64,000 nucleotides of DNA from Ahaetulla prasina (GCF_028640845.1 NC_080540.1:49396561-49460560), one strand, 5' to 3'; numbered from the stretch's first letter, positions 10,955 to 22,934 are shown. The notes: generated from the sequence alone by a model not told the origin. Numbers and translations: made by a program.

Positions 10955-13400
10955 AATATTTTATTTTATTTATTTATTTAAATTTTTATACCACCCTTCT
11001 CCCGAAGGACTCAGGGCGGTGTACAGCCAAAGTTAAAACAATTAAATATACAAAATTAAAATATCAATTTAAAATACATATTCAATAATGGCCAAATTAA
11101 AACCATCAATTGACCCAACCTAAAATACCCCATATAAAATTACAAAAAATTAAAATTTGGAAATTTAAAAATCAAGCCAGTCCCGCTTGGATAAATAAAT
11201 AAGTTTTTAATTCCCGGCGAAAGGTCCGAAGGTCAGATAATTGGCGCAAACCGGGGGGAAGTTCGTTCCAGAGGGTAGGTGCTCCAACAGAGAAGGCCCT
11301 TCCCCTGGGGGCCGCCAGCCAGCATTGCTTGGCGGACGGCACCCTGACCCTCTCTGTGAGAGCGTACGGGTCGGTGGGAGGCATAAGGTAACAGCAGGCG
11401 GTCCCGTAAGTACCCGGGCCCTAAGCCATGGAGCACTTTAAAGGTGGTAACCAGAACCTTGAAGCGCACCCGAAAGACCACAGGTAGCCAGTGCAGACTG
11501 CGCAGGAGAGGTGTTACCCGGGAGCAATGTGGAGCTCCCTCAATCACCCGCGCAGCTGCATTCTGGACTAACTGGAGTCTCCGAGTGCACTTCAGGGGTA
11601 GCCCCATGTAGAGAGCAGACGAGAAGTGACGAGACCATGAGTGACCGTGCATAAGGCATCCCGGTCCAGAAAGGGGCGCAACTGGCGAACCAGGCGAACC
11701 TGGTAAAAGGCTCTCCTGGAGACGGCCGCCAGATGATCTTCAAACGACAGCTGTCCATCCAGGAGAACGCCCAAGTTGCGTACCCTCTCTGTTGGGGCCA
11801 GTGACTCGCCCCCAACAGACAGCCGCGGTTGCAGCTGACTGTACCGGGGTGCTGGCATCCACAGCCACTCCGTCTTGGATGGATTGAGTCTGAGTCTGTT
11901 TCTCCCCATCCAGACCCGTATGGCCTCCAGGCAATGGGACAACACTTCGACAGCTTCGTTGGGATGGCCCGGGGTGGAAAAGTACAGCTGAGTGTCATCA
12001 GTGTACAGCTGATAACTCACCCCGAAGCCACTGATGACCTCGCACAACGGCTTCATATAGATGTTGAACAGGAGAGGCGAGAGAATCGACCCCTGAGGCA
12101 CCCCACAAGTAAGGCGCCTCGCGGTCGATCTCTGCCCTCCTGTCAACACCGTCTGCAACCTGTCAGAGAGATAGGAGGAGAACCACCGATAAACGGTGCC
12201 TCCCACTCCCAAACTCACCAACCGGCGCAGCAGGATACCATGGTCGATGGTATCAAAAACCGATGAAAGATCTAATAGGACCAGGGCAGAGGAACAACCC
12301 CTATCCCTGGCCCTCCAGAGGTCATCCACCAATGCGACCAAAGCTGTCTCTGTGCTATACCCGGACCGGAAGCCGGACTGGAACAGGTCTAGATAGACAG
12401 CTTCATCCAGGTACTGGGGAAGCTGCCATGCCACCACACTCTCTACAACCTTTGCCACAAAGCGAAGGTTGGAAACTGGACGGTAATTACCCAAAATAGC
12501 TGGGTCCAGGGAAGGCTTCTTAAGGAGGGGTCTCACCACTGCCTCTTTCAAGGCGGCGGGAAAGACCCCTTCCAACAAAGAAGCATTTATAATTCCCCGG
12601 AGCCAGCCTCGTGTCACCTCCTGAGTGGCCAGCACCAGCCAGGAGGGACACGGGTCCAGTAAACATGTAGTGGCATGTAACCTCCCCAGCAGCCTGTCCT
12701 CGGGAGCCACAGATCAAACTCATCCCAAACAACATCAACAAGACGTGTCTCAGTCATCTCATCCAGATCATCACAATCTTGGTCCAAACTATCCCGAAGC
12801 TGAGCGATTTTATCGTATAGATAACCACTAAACTCCTCAGCACGTCCCTGCAAGGGGTCATCCCGTCCCCCCTGGTGTAGAAGGGAGCGGGTCACCCGAA
12901 ACAGGGTGGCCGGGCGGTTATCTGCCAATGCAATGAGGGTGGAAACATAGGAACGTTTTGCAACACTCAGTGCCACTAGGTAGGCTTTCGAAAAAGACCC
13001 AACTAGTGTCCGATCAGCTTCGGAACGGCTGGACCTCCAGGTACTCTCTAGGCATCTTCTCCGGCGTTTCATCTCTCTCAGCTCCTCAGAAAACCAAGGA
13101 GCCAATTGAGATCTACGCCGGGTCAGAGGCCGCAAAGGCACGACACGGTCCAAAGCCCCAGCCACGGCCTGTTCCCAGGCTGCAACTAGTTCTTCAGTCG
13201 TGCCGTGGGCAAGATCCTCAGGAAACGGCCCAAGCTCCGTCAGGAACCTCTCGGGGTCCATCAGGCGCCTGGGACGGAACCAACACATTGGTTCTGTCTC
13301 CCTGCGGTGGTGAGCGGTGGTCTGAAAGTCTAGGCGGAGGAGAAAATGATCTGTCCATGAAACCGGTAATAAATAAAATAATAATGGTTCCATTTCTATC
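10955..13400 (-). mobile_element. L2-clade non-LTR retrotransposon, 5'-truncated
   Basis: On the minus strand this covers the very end of the endonuclease domain, the linker, the whole RT and the C-terminal block. It ends in the tail CCGCCCTGAGTCCTTCGGGA and an AAATAAATAAATAAAA run. It is much more GC- and CpG-rich than its surroundings, which suggests it is not ancient. It is the longest L2 copy here; shorter ones lie at 19.0-19.68 kb and, older, at about 18.05-18.59 kb. The SINEs at 7.6, 23.3 and 26.1 kb share its 3' tail. Confidence 0.92.
11172..13400 (-). pseudogene. L2 ORF2 (endonuclease tail, RT, C-terminus), frameshifted
   Basis: Four minus-strand frames join in order. The first (about 13,400 to 12,700) starts near WTDHFLLRLDF, the end of an AP-type endonuclease, and covers the linker. 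The second (about 12,710 to 11,592) is the RT: NYRPVSNL, FRSGYSTETALVALVDDL, FDTIDHGILLRRL, CGVPQGSILSPLLFNIYM and YTDDTQLYFS, where the active-site box reads YTDD rather than the usual YADD. The third (11,652 to about 11,380) has VQNAAARVIEG and SLHWLPVVFRVRFKVL, and the fourth (11,384-11,172) ends WNELPPGLRQLSDLRTFRRE. The FDTIDH and STETAL motifs favour L2 over CR1. Frame changes near 12.70, 11.64 and 11.38 kb make it non-functional. Confidence 0.9.
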
Positions 13401-13760
13401 CTGACTCTAGCAAATGACTTTTTAAATAACATTATTTCATGATATCCCAACTTTTGGGACTGTTATGAAAGTACAATCCACTTCAGGGATTTTGTTTTTA
13501 TTTCATTTTGTTGTGATATATATGCAGTCCTGATTCTTATCCTCCCATTAGCTTACAGACAGATAAATTACATATCTGTTTGCGTCACTTGTTTACAGCT
13601 TTCTCAAATTGCCACTTCTTTAGTTTCTTCATTCATCTAAAAATCATGCAATTTTTCCCCTTTTCCTATTTACTTGAATGCTTTAAATGGGCCACACCAT
13701 TTTTCTTTTAGAAAATAAATGCATCTTTCTAAAGTTAGGGAACCATCAGACTAGTTTAGG

Positions 13761-13884
13761 CAGGGGTGTCAAACTCGTGTAGTCATGTGATGCATCATAG
13801 ACTTTTCCCTCTTCACTAAACTGGGGGTGAGCATGGCCAGCGTATGACACATCTGGCCTGTGGGCTGCGAGTTTGACACTCCTG
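13761..13884. mobile_element. hAT-type MITE
   Basis: The 124-bp element has ends CAGGGGTGTCAAACTC and GAGTTTGACACTCCTG, near-perfect inverted repeats. The flanking octamers AGTTTAGG and AGTTAGGC are similar but shifted by an indel, consistent with a decayed 8-bp duplication. It is non-coding. Confidence 0.82.
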
Positions 13885-13894
13885 AGTTAGGCAT

Positions 13895-14090
13895 CAGACT
13901 AGAAACCAGGAGACTGTGAGTCCTGGTCCCATTTTAGACATAAAACCAGTTGGGTGACTTTTGGCCAGTCACTTTCTCTCAGCCCTAGGAAGAAGACAGT
14001 GGCAAAGCATTTCTGGGAAATTTTACCAAAAAAACTGCAGAGTAATCTCTAAGAATTGGGAATGATTGAACAGAAGGGAAAAAAGTAAAT
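13895..14090 (+). mobile_element. SINE (old, partial)
   Basis: It contains CTAGAAACCAGGAGACTGTG, a B-box-like TCCTGGTCCCA and GGCCAGTCACTTTCTCTCAG. The end, AATGATTGAACAG, resembles a Bov-B-type tail. A related piece lies at 50.28-50.46 kb. Confidence 0.65.
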
Positions 14091-14453
14091 AGTTCAGCTG
14101 TCCCATTATATTTTCAACAAATTATTTTCTTCCTTTAGGAATGTATCAGATTAAGCAGACTCGGGTCATAAAAATTATTTCTTGGTCCAAGAGAGGACCT
14201 GTGGCCATAAGGGAGCCTGGTACTGAAGTATTTTCCAGGCTATGGCAATTGAGGGCCAAAGAGAGAAAGGAAAGAAGAGGATCCCATGGTCAGCTCTTCC
14301 CTACCGCAGTTGCAGCAGAGATTTGAAATCCATGACTAGCTAAAGAGAAGGAGCAACACCATACCCCATCACGCTAGACCTGACTCCTCTATGGTATATA
14401 GCAAGTCTTTGAAGTGGCATGGTTCCCTTGTGCATGAGATCTAGCAATAGAAA

Positions 14454-14692
14454 TAGACTTAGACTTATATATCACTTCACAGTGCTTTACAGGCCACTCT
14501 AAGCAGTTTACAGAGTCAGCATATTGCCCCCAACAATCTGGGTCCTCCTTTTACCAACCTCAAAAGGATGGAAGGCTGAGTCAACCTTGAGCCTGGTGAG
14601 ATTCAAACTGCTAAATTGCCTTCAGCTGGCAGTCAGCAGAAGTAGCCTGCAATACTGCATTCTAACCACTGTGCCACTGCAGATCTGAAAGT
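14454..14692 (-). mobile_element. tRNA-derived SINE (minus strand)
   Basis: On the minus strand the head reads as an A-box-like GGCACAGTGGTTAGAATGC and the degenerate B box follows near 14,600. The body shares the GAAGGCTGAGTCAACCTT and CAATCTGGGTCCTC blocks, inverted, with the 7.6-kb SINE type. No TSD was resolved. Confidence 0.75.
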
Positions 14693-15615
14693 TAACCGAG
14701 CCTGTCACTTTGAGTTTGTCCTAGTGATTAGAATTGGGTTCAACTTTGCCCCCCCCCCCCCGTGATTTATCTTACTCTTCTTACTGTGTTTGTTTGTTTG
14801 TTTGTTTTGGTTGGTTTTAGCTTAAGACCACCACTTCCAAGGCTTAGAGCAATAGTGCAATTCAGTGTTATCTTTCTTTGCGCTGTTTTCGCTTCTAATA
14901 TCTTATTTTGTACTAATGCTGTATTATATGGAGCTGTTGCCTGAAGGGAAAAGACTATTGTGAGTTATAAAGCTTTCTGCAAAGGAAACAAACGACAATC
15001 TAAGAACAGGGAAACGAACCAATTTTTAGAATAAATAGACCAACATTTTTTTTTTCATTTGTAAATAGTGCTCAAAGGCTACCAACAGCAATAATACAGC
15101 TATATTAAACAGCAAGATATCATAAAAAGCCAAGCAGGTATAGCAATGAAATTAGTAAAAATAACCGCCACCTAATAGGACTCTTGTTGGTTGTTGTGAG
15201 AACAGAACGCCAGGATTTCAGTCCAGTATGGCATGATGCATTATGGTTTTTCTAATCCATTAAAAACTATAATCCACATCAATGTGTTTTTTTTAATTGC
15301 AGAACTTCAGCCAGGATATGATCAAAATAGAAAATAGCTTTCATTTCTGATTGTGAATTAATCTGAAATGAATTCCACATGTAAACAGGAAAAACGACAA
15401 ACATATTTTATATGGGGCTTAGATGAAAACTTCAGGGAGCTCTCAAAAGCACATCTCAAATGACAAAAGGATCTTTAATTTTCCTCCCCAGATCCCTGAT
15501 CCTCACAGCATTTTCACAGCTCTTTCCCTACTGTTTAACATTTCCTGAATAGATGGAGTTTAGGAGGAGTTTTTTTCCTTTGGTGTACATTCTAAGCCTG
15601 GTGACATCTAGTTGT
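14693..15615. other. No gene; C10-type homopolymer and TTTG run
   Basis: A C homopolymer (about 14,750-14,761) and a short (TTTG)n run at about 14,790 are the only ordered features. The overlapping short frame has no domain. Confidence 0.5.
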
Positions 15616-15624
15616 AACTCTGAC

Positions 15625-16300
15625 TGACAAATGCTCGGTAGTGTTGTCTGTAGATATTCTCAATCATCCAAATCATGGTTGTCCCAAATGTGCTTTTTCA
15701 GGAGGCAACTGGACTTTCTTGTTTTTTCTTTTGAAGATGTTTCGCTTCTCATCAAAGAAGCTTCTTCAGCTCTGACAGGATAGTGGGGAATGGAAGGATT
15801 CCCCACTATCCTGTCAGAACTGAAGAAGCTTCTTGGATGAGAAGCTACCGTATATACTCGAGTATAAGCCGAGTTTTTCAGCACATTTTTTGTGCTGAAA
15901 AACGTCCCCTCGGCTTATACTCGGGTCTATACGGCTTATACTCAAGTTTTTTTTTTTTAAGCCCCTCGGCTTATACTCGAGTATATACGGCTTATACTCG
16001 AGTTTTTTTTTTTCTTTTTTTCACATTTTACCGGACTGAAGCCCTGCCGGTGCAGTGAGAGGGCGGGGCGGGGGAGCCGCCAGCCTTCTCAGCTGAGGGA
16101 GGGAGGGTTTCCCCAACCGGTAGGTGCCTCATTTCCCACCCTCGGCTTATACTCGAGTCCCCAGTTTACCCCAGTTTTTGGGGTAAAATTGGGGACCTCG
16201 GCTTATACTCGGATCGGCTTATATTCGAGTATATACGGTAATTGTTTTCAAAAGAAAAAACAAGGAAGTCCAGTTGTCTCCTGAAAAAGCACCTTTGGGA
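15625..16300. mobile_element. Palindromic MITE split by a second MITE
   Basis: The left arm (GTTGTCCCAAATGTGC, GGAGGCAACTGGACTTTCTT, AAGAAGCTTCTTCAG) is mirrored on the right (CTGAAGAAGCTTCTTGGATG ... AAGTCCAGTTGTCTCC ... GCACCTTTGGGATG). The centre is a tight hairpin GATAGTGGGGAATG / CATTCCCCACTATC-like near 15,780-15,810. The right arm is interrupted at 15,847-16,240 by another element. A shorter derivative of the same palindrome is at 24.98-25.09 kb. Superfamily not assigned. Confidence 0.78.
15846..16241. mobile_element. TACCGTATATACTCGAG-ended MITE, nested
   Basis: The ends are TACCGTATATACTCGAGTAT and its inverse CGAGTATATACGGTA, flanked by TA. The phrase CGGCTTATACTCGAG recurs several times inside (about 15,909, 15,967, 16,141, 16,197), so the interior is largely repeated terminal sequence. 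A GC-rich segment lies around 16,035-16,120. No transposase frame. It is inserted in the right arm of the palindromic MITE. Confidence 0.8.
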
Positions 16301-17697
16301 TGCTCAATAGTGCACTATTTCCAAATTATTTACGGTTTTTATGGATAATTTAATAGTAGCCCTCACCTATAGTCTACTTATTTAAGATATTTTTTTAAAG
16401 ACCTTGTTATTTACATAATCTTGTCTTGTAGTGTTGTGTTTCTTTTCATTGCATGTTGGTTAATGTTATTAAAATTAGCATTCTTAGGCTTTCACACTTA
16501 AGATGAGAAAAGAAAAGGATACACAATCAGAGTGATCTTTAATGTTGGTTGTAGTTTTATCACTGTTGTTTCCTTAGATGTTTTTATCTCTCTGTTTGAT
16601 TGCCAAGCACATCTCTGCAGAATACCTGGGTGGCATATAAAATAAATAAAACTAAGGGCAGAACCTTATATATATTCAAGCAGGCTTTCCAGGCATAAAC
16701 CAAACTTCACACAGTGCTAAAATATATTCAATTCCTATGGCAGGTATTATTTCTACATTAACCCCCACAAGCTGTTTTAAAAACCAGGACTACTCTATAA
16801 CACGATAGCAGTGTCTTTTTCTCCATGTTATTTTCCTGCTGAAAAGTTCTTCTAAAGCTTCTCTTAACCTGTGGAGAGCAGGAGAAGTAAGAATTAAACT
16901 TCTCCATATCTTGCTTTTAGGCCAATCAGTAACAGTTCCTTTGTATATGTTTCTAAAAAGATGGTGGGAGGTGGTTGGGAAAAGTTAAAAATATTTAAAA
17001 CAACAAAATATTCTTCAATAGTCTTGCTTGCTTGTCTGTTTGTTTGTCTGGCTGCGCCCTATTTATCCTTGCAATATCTGTGACAACTACCATTAGTGGT
17101 GAGTAATTTAACTTCCATTAAATACTTTAATTTCTGAGAAACAGAATTAACTTCTCATTTCAAAATATGAGATTTAGATCACCAGAGTTGACAAACAGTG
17201 AAGGAAATGAGCTCAAACTATCTCTTAATCTCAAACATTCCGTGCTAATTTCCCAAAGCTACAGAAATAAAGTTTAAAATGCATCTTAATTTGGAGTGCT
17301 TATAAATATGTAAGTGTATTCAAGTTATAGCATTCATTTTGGAGAGTTAAATATGGCAAGATGAATTTTTATTAGTAAAATTGTTTTTGCCTGCTTAGAT
17401 TTTTTTAAAAAATCAAATAGATTAAACTACTTACAGAATAATCCCTTCCATGAGTCCATTGTATAGGACAGGAATTTTCTAAATTGATCTATAACATGAT
17501 AGTCTTTCTTTGCTGTTATTCAGCCATAATAATACAACATGACTGTGCAATGAACCGAAATAATAAATTTAACATCATCAAACATCCACATTTAATATCA
17601 TCAAGCATCCACATCTGCCTATACCTGGTCCTTGGGAAGGACTTGATAGGTGGTCAAAAACGCCAAATCCAGTCTGAATATGTGACTACTGTACAAT
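16301..17697. other. No gene; possible old L2/SINE tail near 16,600
   Basis: The phrase ATACCTGGGTGGCATATAAA followed by AATAAATAAAA (about 16,620-16,655) looks like a decayed L2/SINE tail. The rest shows nothing I recognise. Confidence 0.45.
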
Positions 17698-17728
17698 GAA
17701 CAACAACAACAACAACAACAACAACAAC
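17698..17728. repeat. (CAA)n microsatellite
   Basis: About ten AAC/CAA triplets. Confidence 0.93.
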
Positions 17729-18039
17729 CCAGATTTAATGATTCTCAATAAGAAAAAAAGTCTAGATAGTGGATGTGACAGTACAGCAGAATAGAAGAAA
17801 AAAAAACTGTAGAAGATAACAAAATACAAAGACCTGCGAATAGAAATAGAATGACTGTGGCAAAAGAAAGCAAAGGTAGTACCAATAGTAACAAGTGCCT
17901 TGGTGAAGTCCCAAAACAACTGGAGCATCACTTGAACACTATGTGCATTGACAAAAATCATCATCAGTCAACTACAAAGACAGCTTTGCTCAGAACAGCT
18001 TACATCCTACACAGTATTTTTAAAACCATCAAACTTCCA

Positions 18040-18595
18040 CATCTGCCTAGCCCAGGCAGCCTTCAGCACTGGTTCAGGATTTCTACTGGTAGGGCTCCTC
18101 CAGCTTGACTCTGGAGGATCGATGATAACAGTGTCATCAGTATATTGATGTCATTTCATCCTGAATGACAGAACCCATCCAGTTTCATCTGGATGTTGAA
18201 TAGTGTGCCCTCTATGGATTCCACATCACCACCTATTGGATTCTTATTCAGGGAGGTGAAAAATTGCCATAACCCATGCCCACAATTACCAACTCTTGCA
18301 GGAGGTCCAGATGAATATCATGGATAATGGTACCAAAAAGTGTGAAGAAGACTAATGGAACCAAAACAGATGCAGTACTGCCATCTAAGTCCCAATGAAG
18401 GTAATCCACCAGAGTGACCAATGCCATTTTTGCTTATGACCAGCCGTGAATTCCATTTGGAAAGAAGCTAGATAATCTGTTTCCTCCATGATTCTCCATA
18501 GCTGATTCATTGGAGATGGAGCAAAAATTATCAAACATGGTGAGGTCAGGTGAAGACCTATTTTGGAAGAATGAGGATAACTCACAGGAATGTGT
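18040..18595 (-). pseudogene. Old L2-like RT fragment
   Basis: The plus-strand text parallels, in the same order, the antisense of the 11.95-12.45 kb L2 RT (GTGTCATCAGTATATTGATG; GATGTTGAATAGTGTG; GGATAATGGTACCAAAAA). It is heavily diverged with no long frame. This is inference by eye from shared order and wording. Confidence 0.55.
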
Positions 18596-18694
18596 CAAAG
18601 CTTAAACATGAAATATTTTTCTTCATTCATTTTAGAAAAACGGAATAATGAAAGCCTGCCACACAATTTGACAAATAAGAGTTGGTGCCTGAAT

Positions 18695-18842
18695 GCCAGT
18701 GGTGGGATTCAGCCAGTTCACACCACTTCGGAAGAACCGGTTGCTAACTTTCTGAGCAGTTTGGTGAACTGGTTGTTGGAAGAAATCATTAGGGCAGAGA
18801 ACGGGTTGTTAAATTATTTGAATCCTACCACTGCTGAATGCC
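18695..18842. repeat. ACCGGTT-containing interspersed repeat (short form)
   Basis: It runs from GTGGGATTCAGCCAGTTCAC to AATCCTACCACTG, with inner phrases GAAGAACCGGTTGCTAAC and GGTGAACTGGTTGTTGG. The ends are roughly complementary (GTGGGATTCA / TGAATCCTACCAC). The family is unclassified by me, and it may be a MITE. Confidence 0.6.
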
Positions 18843-19009
18843 CATTTGACTTTAAGCAAATGAAAGGAAAAGGTATGCCAAAGAGAAGACTCATTGCAGT
18901 TGGGCTAACTTGTTCAATGCGGTGAATAAAGCTTTGATATCAAATATAAGATATTCATTGCTTTTTCAGTGGCAATTCCCAACAACAACTTACTGGCTGA
19001 TAGCTGGCA

Positions 19010-19629
19010 TCATCTGGAGGCTCCAACTGGTACAAAATGCGGCCGCGTGGGGGATTGAGGGAGCTCCTTGTAGCTCCCATGTAACACCTCTCCTGCGCGG
19101 GCTGCATTGGTTGCCGGTGGTCTTCCGGGTGCGCTTCAAGGTGTTGGTCATGGCATCGGACCGGGATATTTACGGGACCGCCTGCTGCCGCCAGTTCCCT
19201 CCCATTGTCCGGTGCGTCCAGTGCGCTCTCACAGGGAGGGCCTCCTTAGGGTGCCGTCAGCCAACCAATGTTGGCTGGCAGCCCCCAGGGGAAGAGTGTT
19301 CTCTGTGGGGGCCCCGGCTCTGTGGAACGAGCTGCCGGTGGGACTCCGTCTTCTCCCTGATCTTCGGACTTTTAAACGCGAGCTCAAGTCTTTCTTTTTT
19401 CATCAAGCGGGGCTGGCCTGATTGATTGATTTTAATAATTGGGGATTTTAGCAGGTTTTTAACAGGGGTTTTATCTTTGTATTTTTTTACCTAATAGTTT
19501 TAAGTATACAGCAGTTTAATTAGATTTTTAATTTTGTTATGGTATTTTAAATGGTTTTTTGTATTATTGTCATTTTATTTGCTGTACACCGCCCTGAGTC
19601 TTCGGAGAAGGGTGGTATAAAAATGTGAA

Positions 19630-19676
<47 letters not shown>
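19010..19676 (+). mobile_element. L2-clade LINE 3' end
   Basis: Two overlapping plus frames encode RLQLVQNAAAW, LHWLPVVFRVRFKVL and ALWNELPVGLRLLPDLRTFK, the same C-terminal block as the minus-strand L2 at 11.2-11.65 kb, with a frameshift between. The 3' UTR ends CACCGCCCTGAGTCTTCGGA and a long (AATA)n tail (about 19,626-19,680). A hAT MITE is inserted at the end of that tail. Confidence 0.9.
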
Positions 19677-19684
19677 ATTTAAAT

Positions 19685-19782
19685 CAGGGATCTCCAACCT
19701 TGGCAATTTTAAGACTTGTGGACTTGGAATTCTGGGAGTTGAAGTCCACAAGTCTTAAAGTTGTCAAGGTTGGAGACCCCTG
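19685..19782. mobile_element. Palindromic hAT MITE, perfect 8-bp TSD
   Basis: The 98-bp element begins CAGGGATCTCCAACCTTGGC and ends in the inverse, GGAGACCCCTG. Both flanks are ATTTAAAT (19,677-19,684 and 19,783-19,790). It has almost no interior beyond the two arms. Related copies: 57,986-58,125 and 60,367-60,477. Confidence 0.92.
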
Positions 19783-19790
19783 ATTTAAAT

Positions 19791-20224
19791 CAAGTCCCTG
19801 CTGATTGCTGATGAACCAAGTCATGTGACGAACTGCTGTTATAATCTGCTGAGCACAAGATTCTTGAGGAGAAATTGATTGTTCAGAAGGGGCTTACTCC
19901 ACACTTGGACTACAATTGGACCATTATAATGTATTTTATTCTCTTGAATACTCAAGAGTATTTAAACAGTTCATCAATCCCAAAAGAAAAACCTCTACAC
20001 TCAGTTGCATTTTAATCTTCAAAATCCTCTGAACAAGTGTATGTATTGGAATCAGAATTTTCTCTTTTACATCTCCACCAAACTCGATAAAATGTCCCTT
20101 CTTGTTATTCACATTTTCAACATAAATTTGACACATTTTTATACATTCTATACAATTTCTCTGGTGACTAATACCAACAGTATGTGTGTGTATGTATATA
20201 TTTCTCTTTAAAATTCTAACAGTT
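19791..20224. other. No gene recognised
   Basis: AT-rich sequence; nothing recognised. Confidence 0.45.
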
Positions 20225-20625
20225 TTATATATATTACATATGTTATTGTGCTGATATCAACAAAGGTATTTTCAGCCGCAGCCTGGGCTTGTATCTATTC
20301 CATTTTCTTAAAATGGCACATCTAACATAATGATTCTGAAAATCCCTATTAACTTTGACTTTATCATGCCACAAACATCCATGATTCAGCCACATACTGC
20401 CCAGTTGCTCAAACATTTTCTGCAGCAAATCTGGTGCATTTCCTCTCTCTGGAGGTTGTTCTAGTGATCCTCTCCCACCATTCCTTTTTGCTGTTTTTCT
20501 GGTGACTGCCTTGATATTATAATCCAAAAATGAAAGTGCCTGTACCTGGGGGGGGGAATTTTCCCCACTTTGCTTTGACTTCCTGTGCCCTTTTGTCTCA
20601 AGTGGCACTCAAAAGTTACAGTCAG
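20225..20625 (-). pseudogene. L1 ORF2 fragment
   Basis: The minus-strand frame 20,608-20,243 contains HYVRCAILRKWNRYKPRLRL and KIPLLISAQ. The same order (a W-K-Y-K segment followed by a K-x-P-L-x-I-S block) is seen in the post-RT part of L1 ORF2 of fishes and reptiles. It has no start, RT core or poly(A) end. The assignment rests on this short motif. Confidence 0.5.
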
Positions 20626-20932
20626 CATTACAGTCTGAAAGTGTTTAAGAAATGAGGCTCCTAAAAAAAACTTAATACAGGCTTTTTTTTTTTACAACTG
20701 TAAGTTTGCTTGAAATCCTTTGGTTCCCTGCCACTGAACTAAGGAGTCAACTGCAAAAAATTCAGTTTCTACAATCACTCACAAGGGGCAACTATCTGGA
20801 GTGCAAGTAAATGATTTTATCATCTCTTCTTTATCCAGAGAGACTTTGTTGGGCAGAATTTGCCATTTGGCTACTGATCTCTGCAGAAATGTCATTTTTC
20901 CTCCTTTAGGACATTTTTTAAGGACTCCTTCA

Positions 20933-20972
20933 GAATAGAATAGAATAGAATAGAATAGAATAGAATAGAATA
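20933..20972. repeat. (AATAG)n pentanucleotide array
   Basis: About eight AATAG units at the 3' terminus of the minus-strand LINE that follows. Confidence 0.95.
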
Positions 20973-21600
20973 ATTTTTTTTATTGGCCAAGTGTGATTGG
21001 ATACACAAGGAATTTGTCTTGGTGCATACGCTCTTGGTGTACATAAAAGAAAAGATACATTCATCAAGAATCATAAGGTACAACACTTAATGATAGTCAT
21101 AGGGTACAAATAAGCAATCAGGAAACAATTAATATCAATATAAATTGTAAGGATACAAGCAACAAAGTTAGAGTCATACAGTCGTAAGTGGAAGGAAATG
21201 GGAGATGGGAACGATGAGAAGATTAATAGTAGTGCAGACTTAATAAATAGTTTGACAGTGTTGATGGAATTATTTGTTTAGCAGAGTGATGGCCTTCGGG
21301 AAGAAACTATTCTTGTGTCTAGTTGTTCTGGCGTGCAGTGCTCTGTAGCATCGTTTTGAGGGTAGGAGTTGAAACAATTTATGTCCAGGATGTGAGGGGT
21401 CAATAAATATTTTTACAGCCCTCTTTTTGACTCGTGCAGTATACAGGTCCTCAATGGAAGGCAGGTTGATAACAGTTGGTTTTTTCTGCAGTTCTAAGAA
21501 GCCAGACACAGTTCCTAGGCACATGGAGTGTTTATGGGAGAGATCTGATTCAGCCAATTCCCACAGCAAGGTGGCAAGAAACAGTGATTTAGAATTTATT
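20973..21600 (-). mobile_element. Non-LTR retrotransposon 3' end (minus strand)
   Basis: The minus frame 21,569-21,270 reads VINLPSIEDLYTARVKKRAV, then HPGHKLFQLLPSKRCYRALH and KNSFFPKAITLLNK. This is the C-terminal block of a non-LTR RT protein, in a family whose 3' UTR ends CACACTTGGCCAATAAA followed by ATTCT units. A short tail-only copy with its own AATAG array is at 23.1-23.29 kb. I do not name the clade. RT and endonuclease are missing. Confidence 0.75.
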
Positions 21601-21870
21601 TCTTTAATTTATTTGCCACCCAACTTGTGAGGCAACTCTGGATGGCTTGCAACATTAATATGCTAATTAATAGATAAGATTTAGCTGAGCAAGACAAATT
21701 CCCAAATTGAGCAGTCCAAAGTCAAGCCAAAGACTTATGATACCAGATCAGGGGAAAGACTAGGTAATGGATAGTCAGTAAGACAAGATAATACGTAACC
21801 AAATTCCAAGTGGTTATAATAGGCAAGCCAGAAGCTGGAGTTGCTTTTGGCAAGAGACCAATTGTTCCTA

Positions 21871-22222
21871 AAGGTAAAGGTTTCCCTTGCACATACATGC
21901 TAGTCATTCCTGACTCTAGGGGGCGGTGTTCATCTCCGTTTCAAAGCCAAAGAGCCAGCGCTGTCTGGAGACGTCTCCATGGTCATGTGGCCAGCATGAC
22001 TAAAAGCCAAAGGCGCATGGAATGCTGTTACCTTCCCACCAAAGGTGGTCCCTATTTTTCTACTTGCATTTTTATGTGCTTTCGAACTGCTAGGTTGGCA
22101 GAAGCTGGGACAAGTAATGGGAGCTCACCCCCATTATGCGGCACTAGGGATTTGAACTGCTGAACTGCTGACTTTTTGATCGACAAGCTCAGCATCTTAG
22201 CCACTGAGATACTGCATCCCTA
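21871..22222 (-). mobile_element. tRNA-derived SINE (minus strand)
   Basis: The same family as at 4.32-4.71 kb, but in the ordinary form: one copy of TTGGCAGAAGCTGGGACAAG and one B-box region. The head lies at the right (GATGCAGTATCTCAGTGGC on the minus strand) and the AACCTTTACCTTT-type tail at the left. Confidence 0.85.
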
Positions 22223-22394
22223 GTTCCTATGGGAACATAAATACTATCTACTGAGTTTGCAAAGCTGTGACTAAATCTTGCTGGTGACTTCAGCATTTTA
22301 GCTGCTTGCTTATAAGTCACCCTTTGGCAAGGTGCAGAGATCCCAGGAAGAATTGCTGGGGGGAGGGAGAGACGATAAGTGAGTGTCTAGAGCA

Positions 22395-22672
22395 GTGTGG
22401 GTTTCAAAACTTTTTACCACTGGTTCTGTAGGCGTGGCTTGATGGGCGTGGCAGGAGAAGGATACTGCAAAATCCCCATTCCCTCCCCACTCCTGGGGAA
22501 GGTTACTGCAAAATCCCCATTTCCTCCCAATCAGCTGGGACTCTGGAAGCAGAGAATAAATGGGGGCAGGGCCAGTCAGAATTTTTACTACCGATTCTCC
22601 GAACTACTCAACATTTTCACTACCGGTTCTCCAGAACTGGTCAGAACCTGCTGAAACCCACCTCTGGTCTAG
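22395..22672. repeat. ACCGGTTCT/GGGCGTGGC interspersed repeat
   Basis: It contains TTACCACTGGTTCTGTAGGC, GCAAAATCCCCATTCCCTCC (twice in variant form) and CACTACCGGTTCTCCAGAAC, and ends GCTGAAACCCACC. Internal near-tandem phrases are frequent. Related copies: 26.1-26.64, 59.8-60.1 and 60.1-61.55 kb. No coding content. Confidence 0.75.
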
Positions 22673-22934
22673 AGACAGATCTGAGGGAAGACAAGTTCAC
22701 CATGAATCCTTACTGGAAACCCTGCCTTAAAAAACAAACAAAAAGGAATTCACTCCATTTTGTCCTCATGAAAATAAGAGTATAAAAAATTAATAGATCT
22801 CATTCACTATATGTTGCGATTGAAATAATTATGTCTTTTTTCTCTGATAGCTTTGTTAAGGATTCTCAGTATGTATTAATTCCATTATTTGGAGAGATGG
22901 GACATCTGCCATGGGCTTCTTGATTACATTATCT

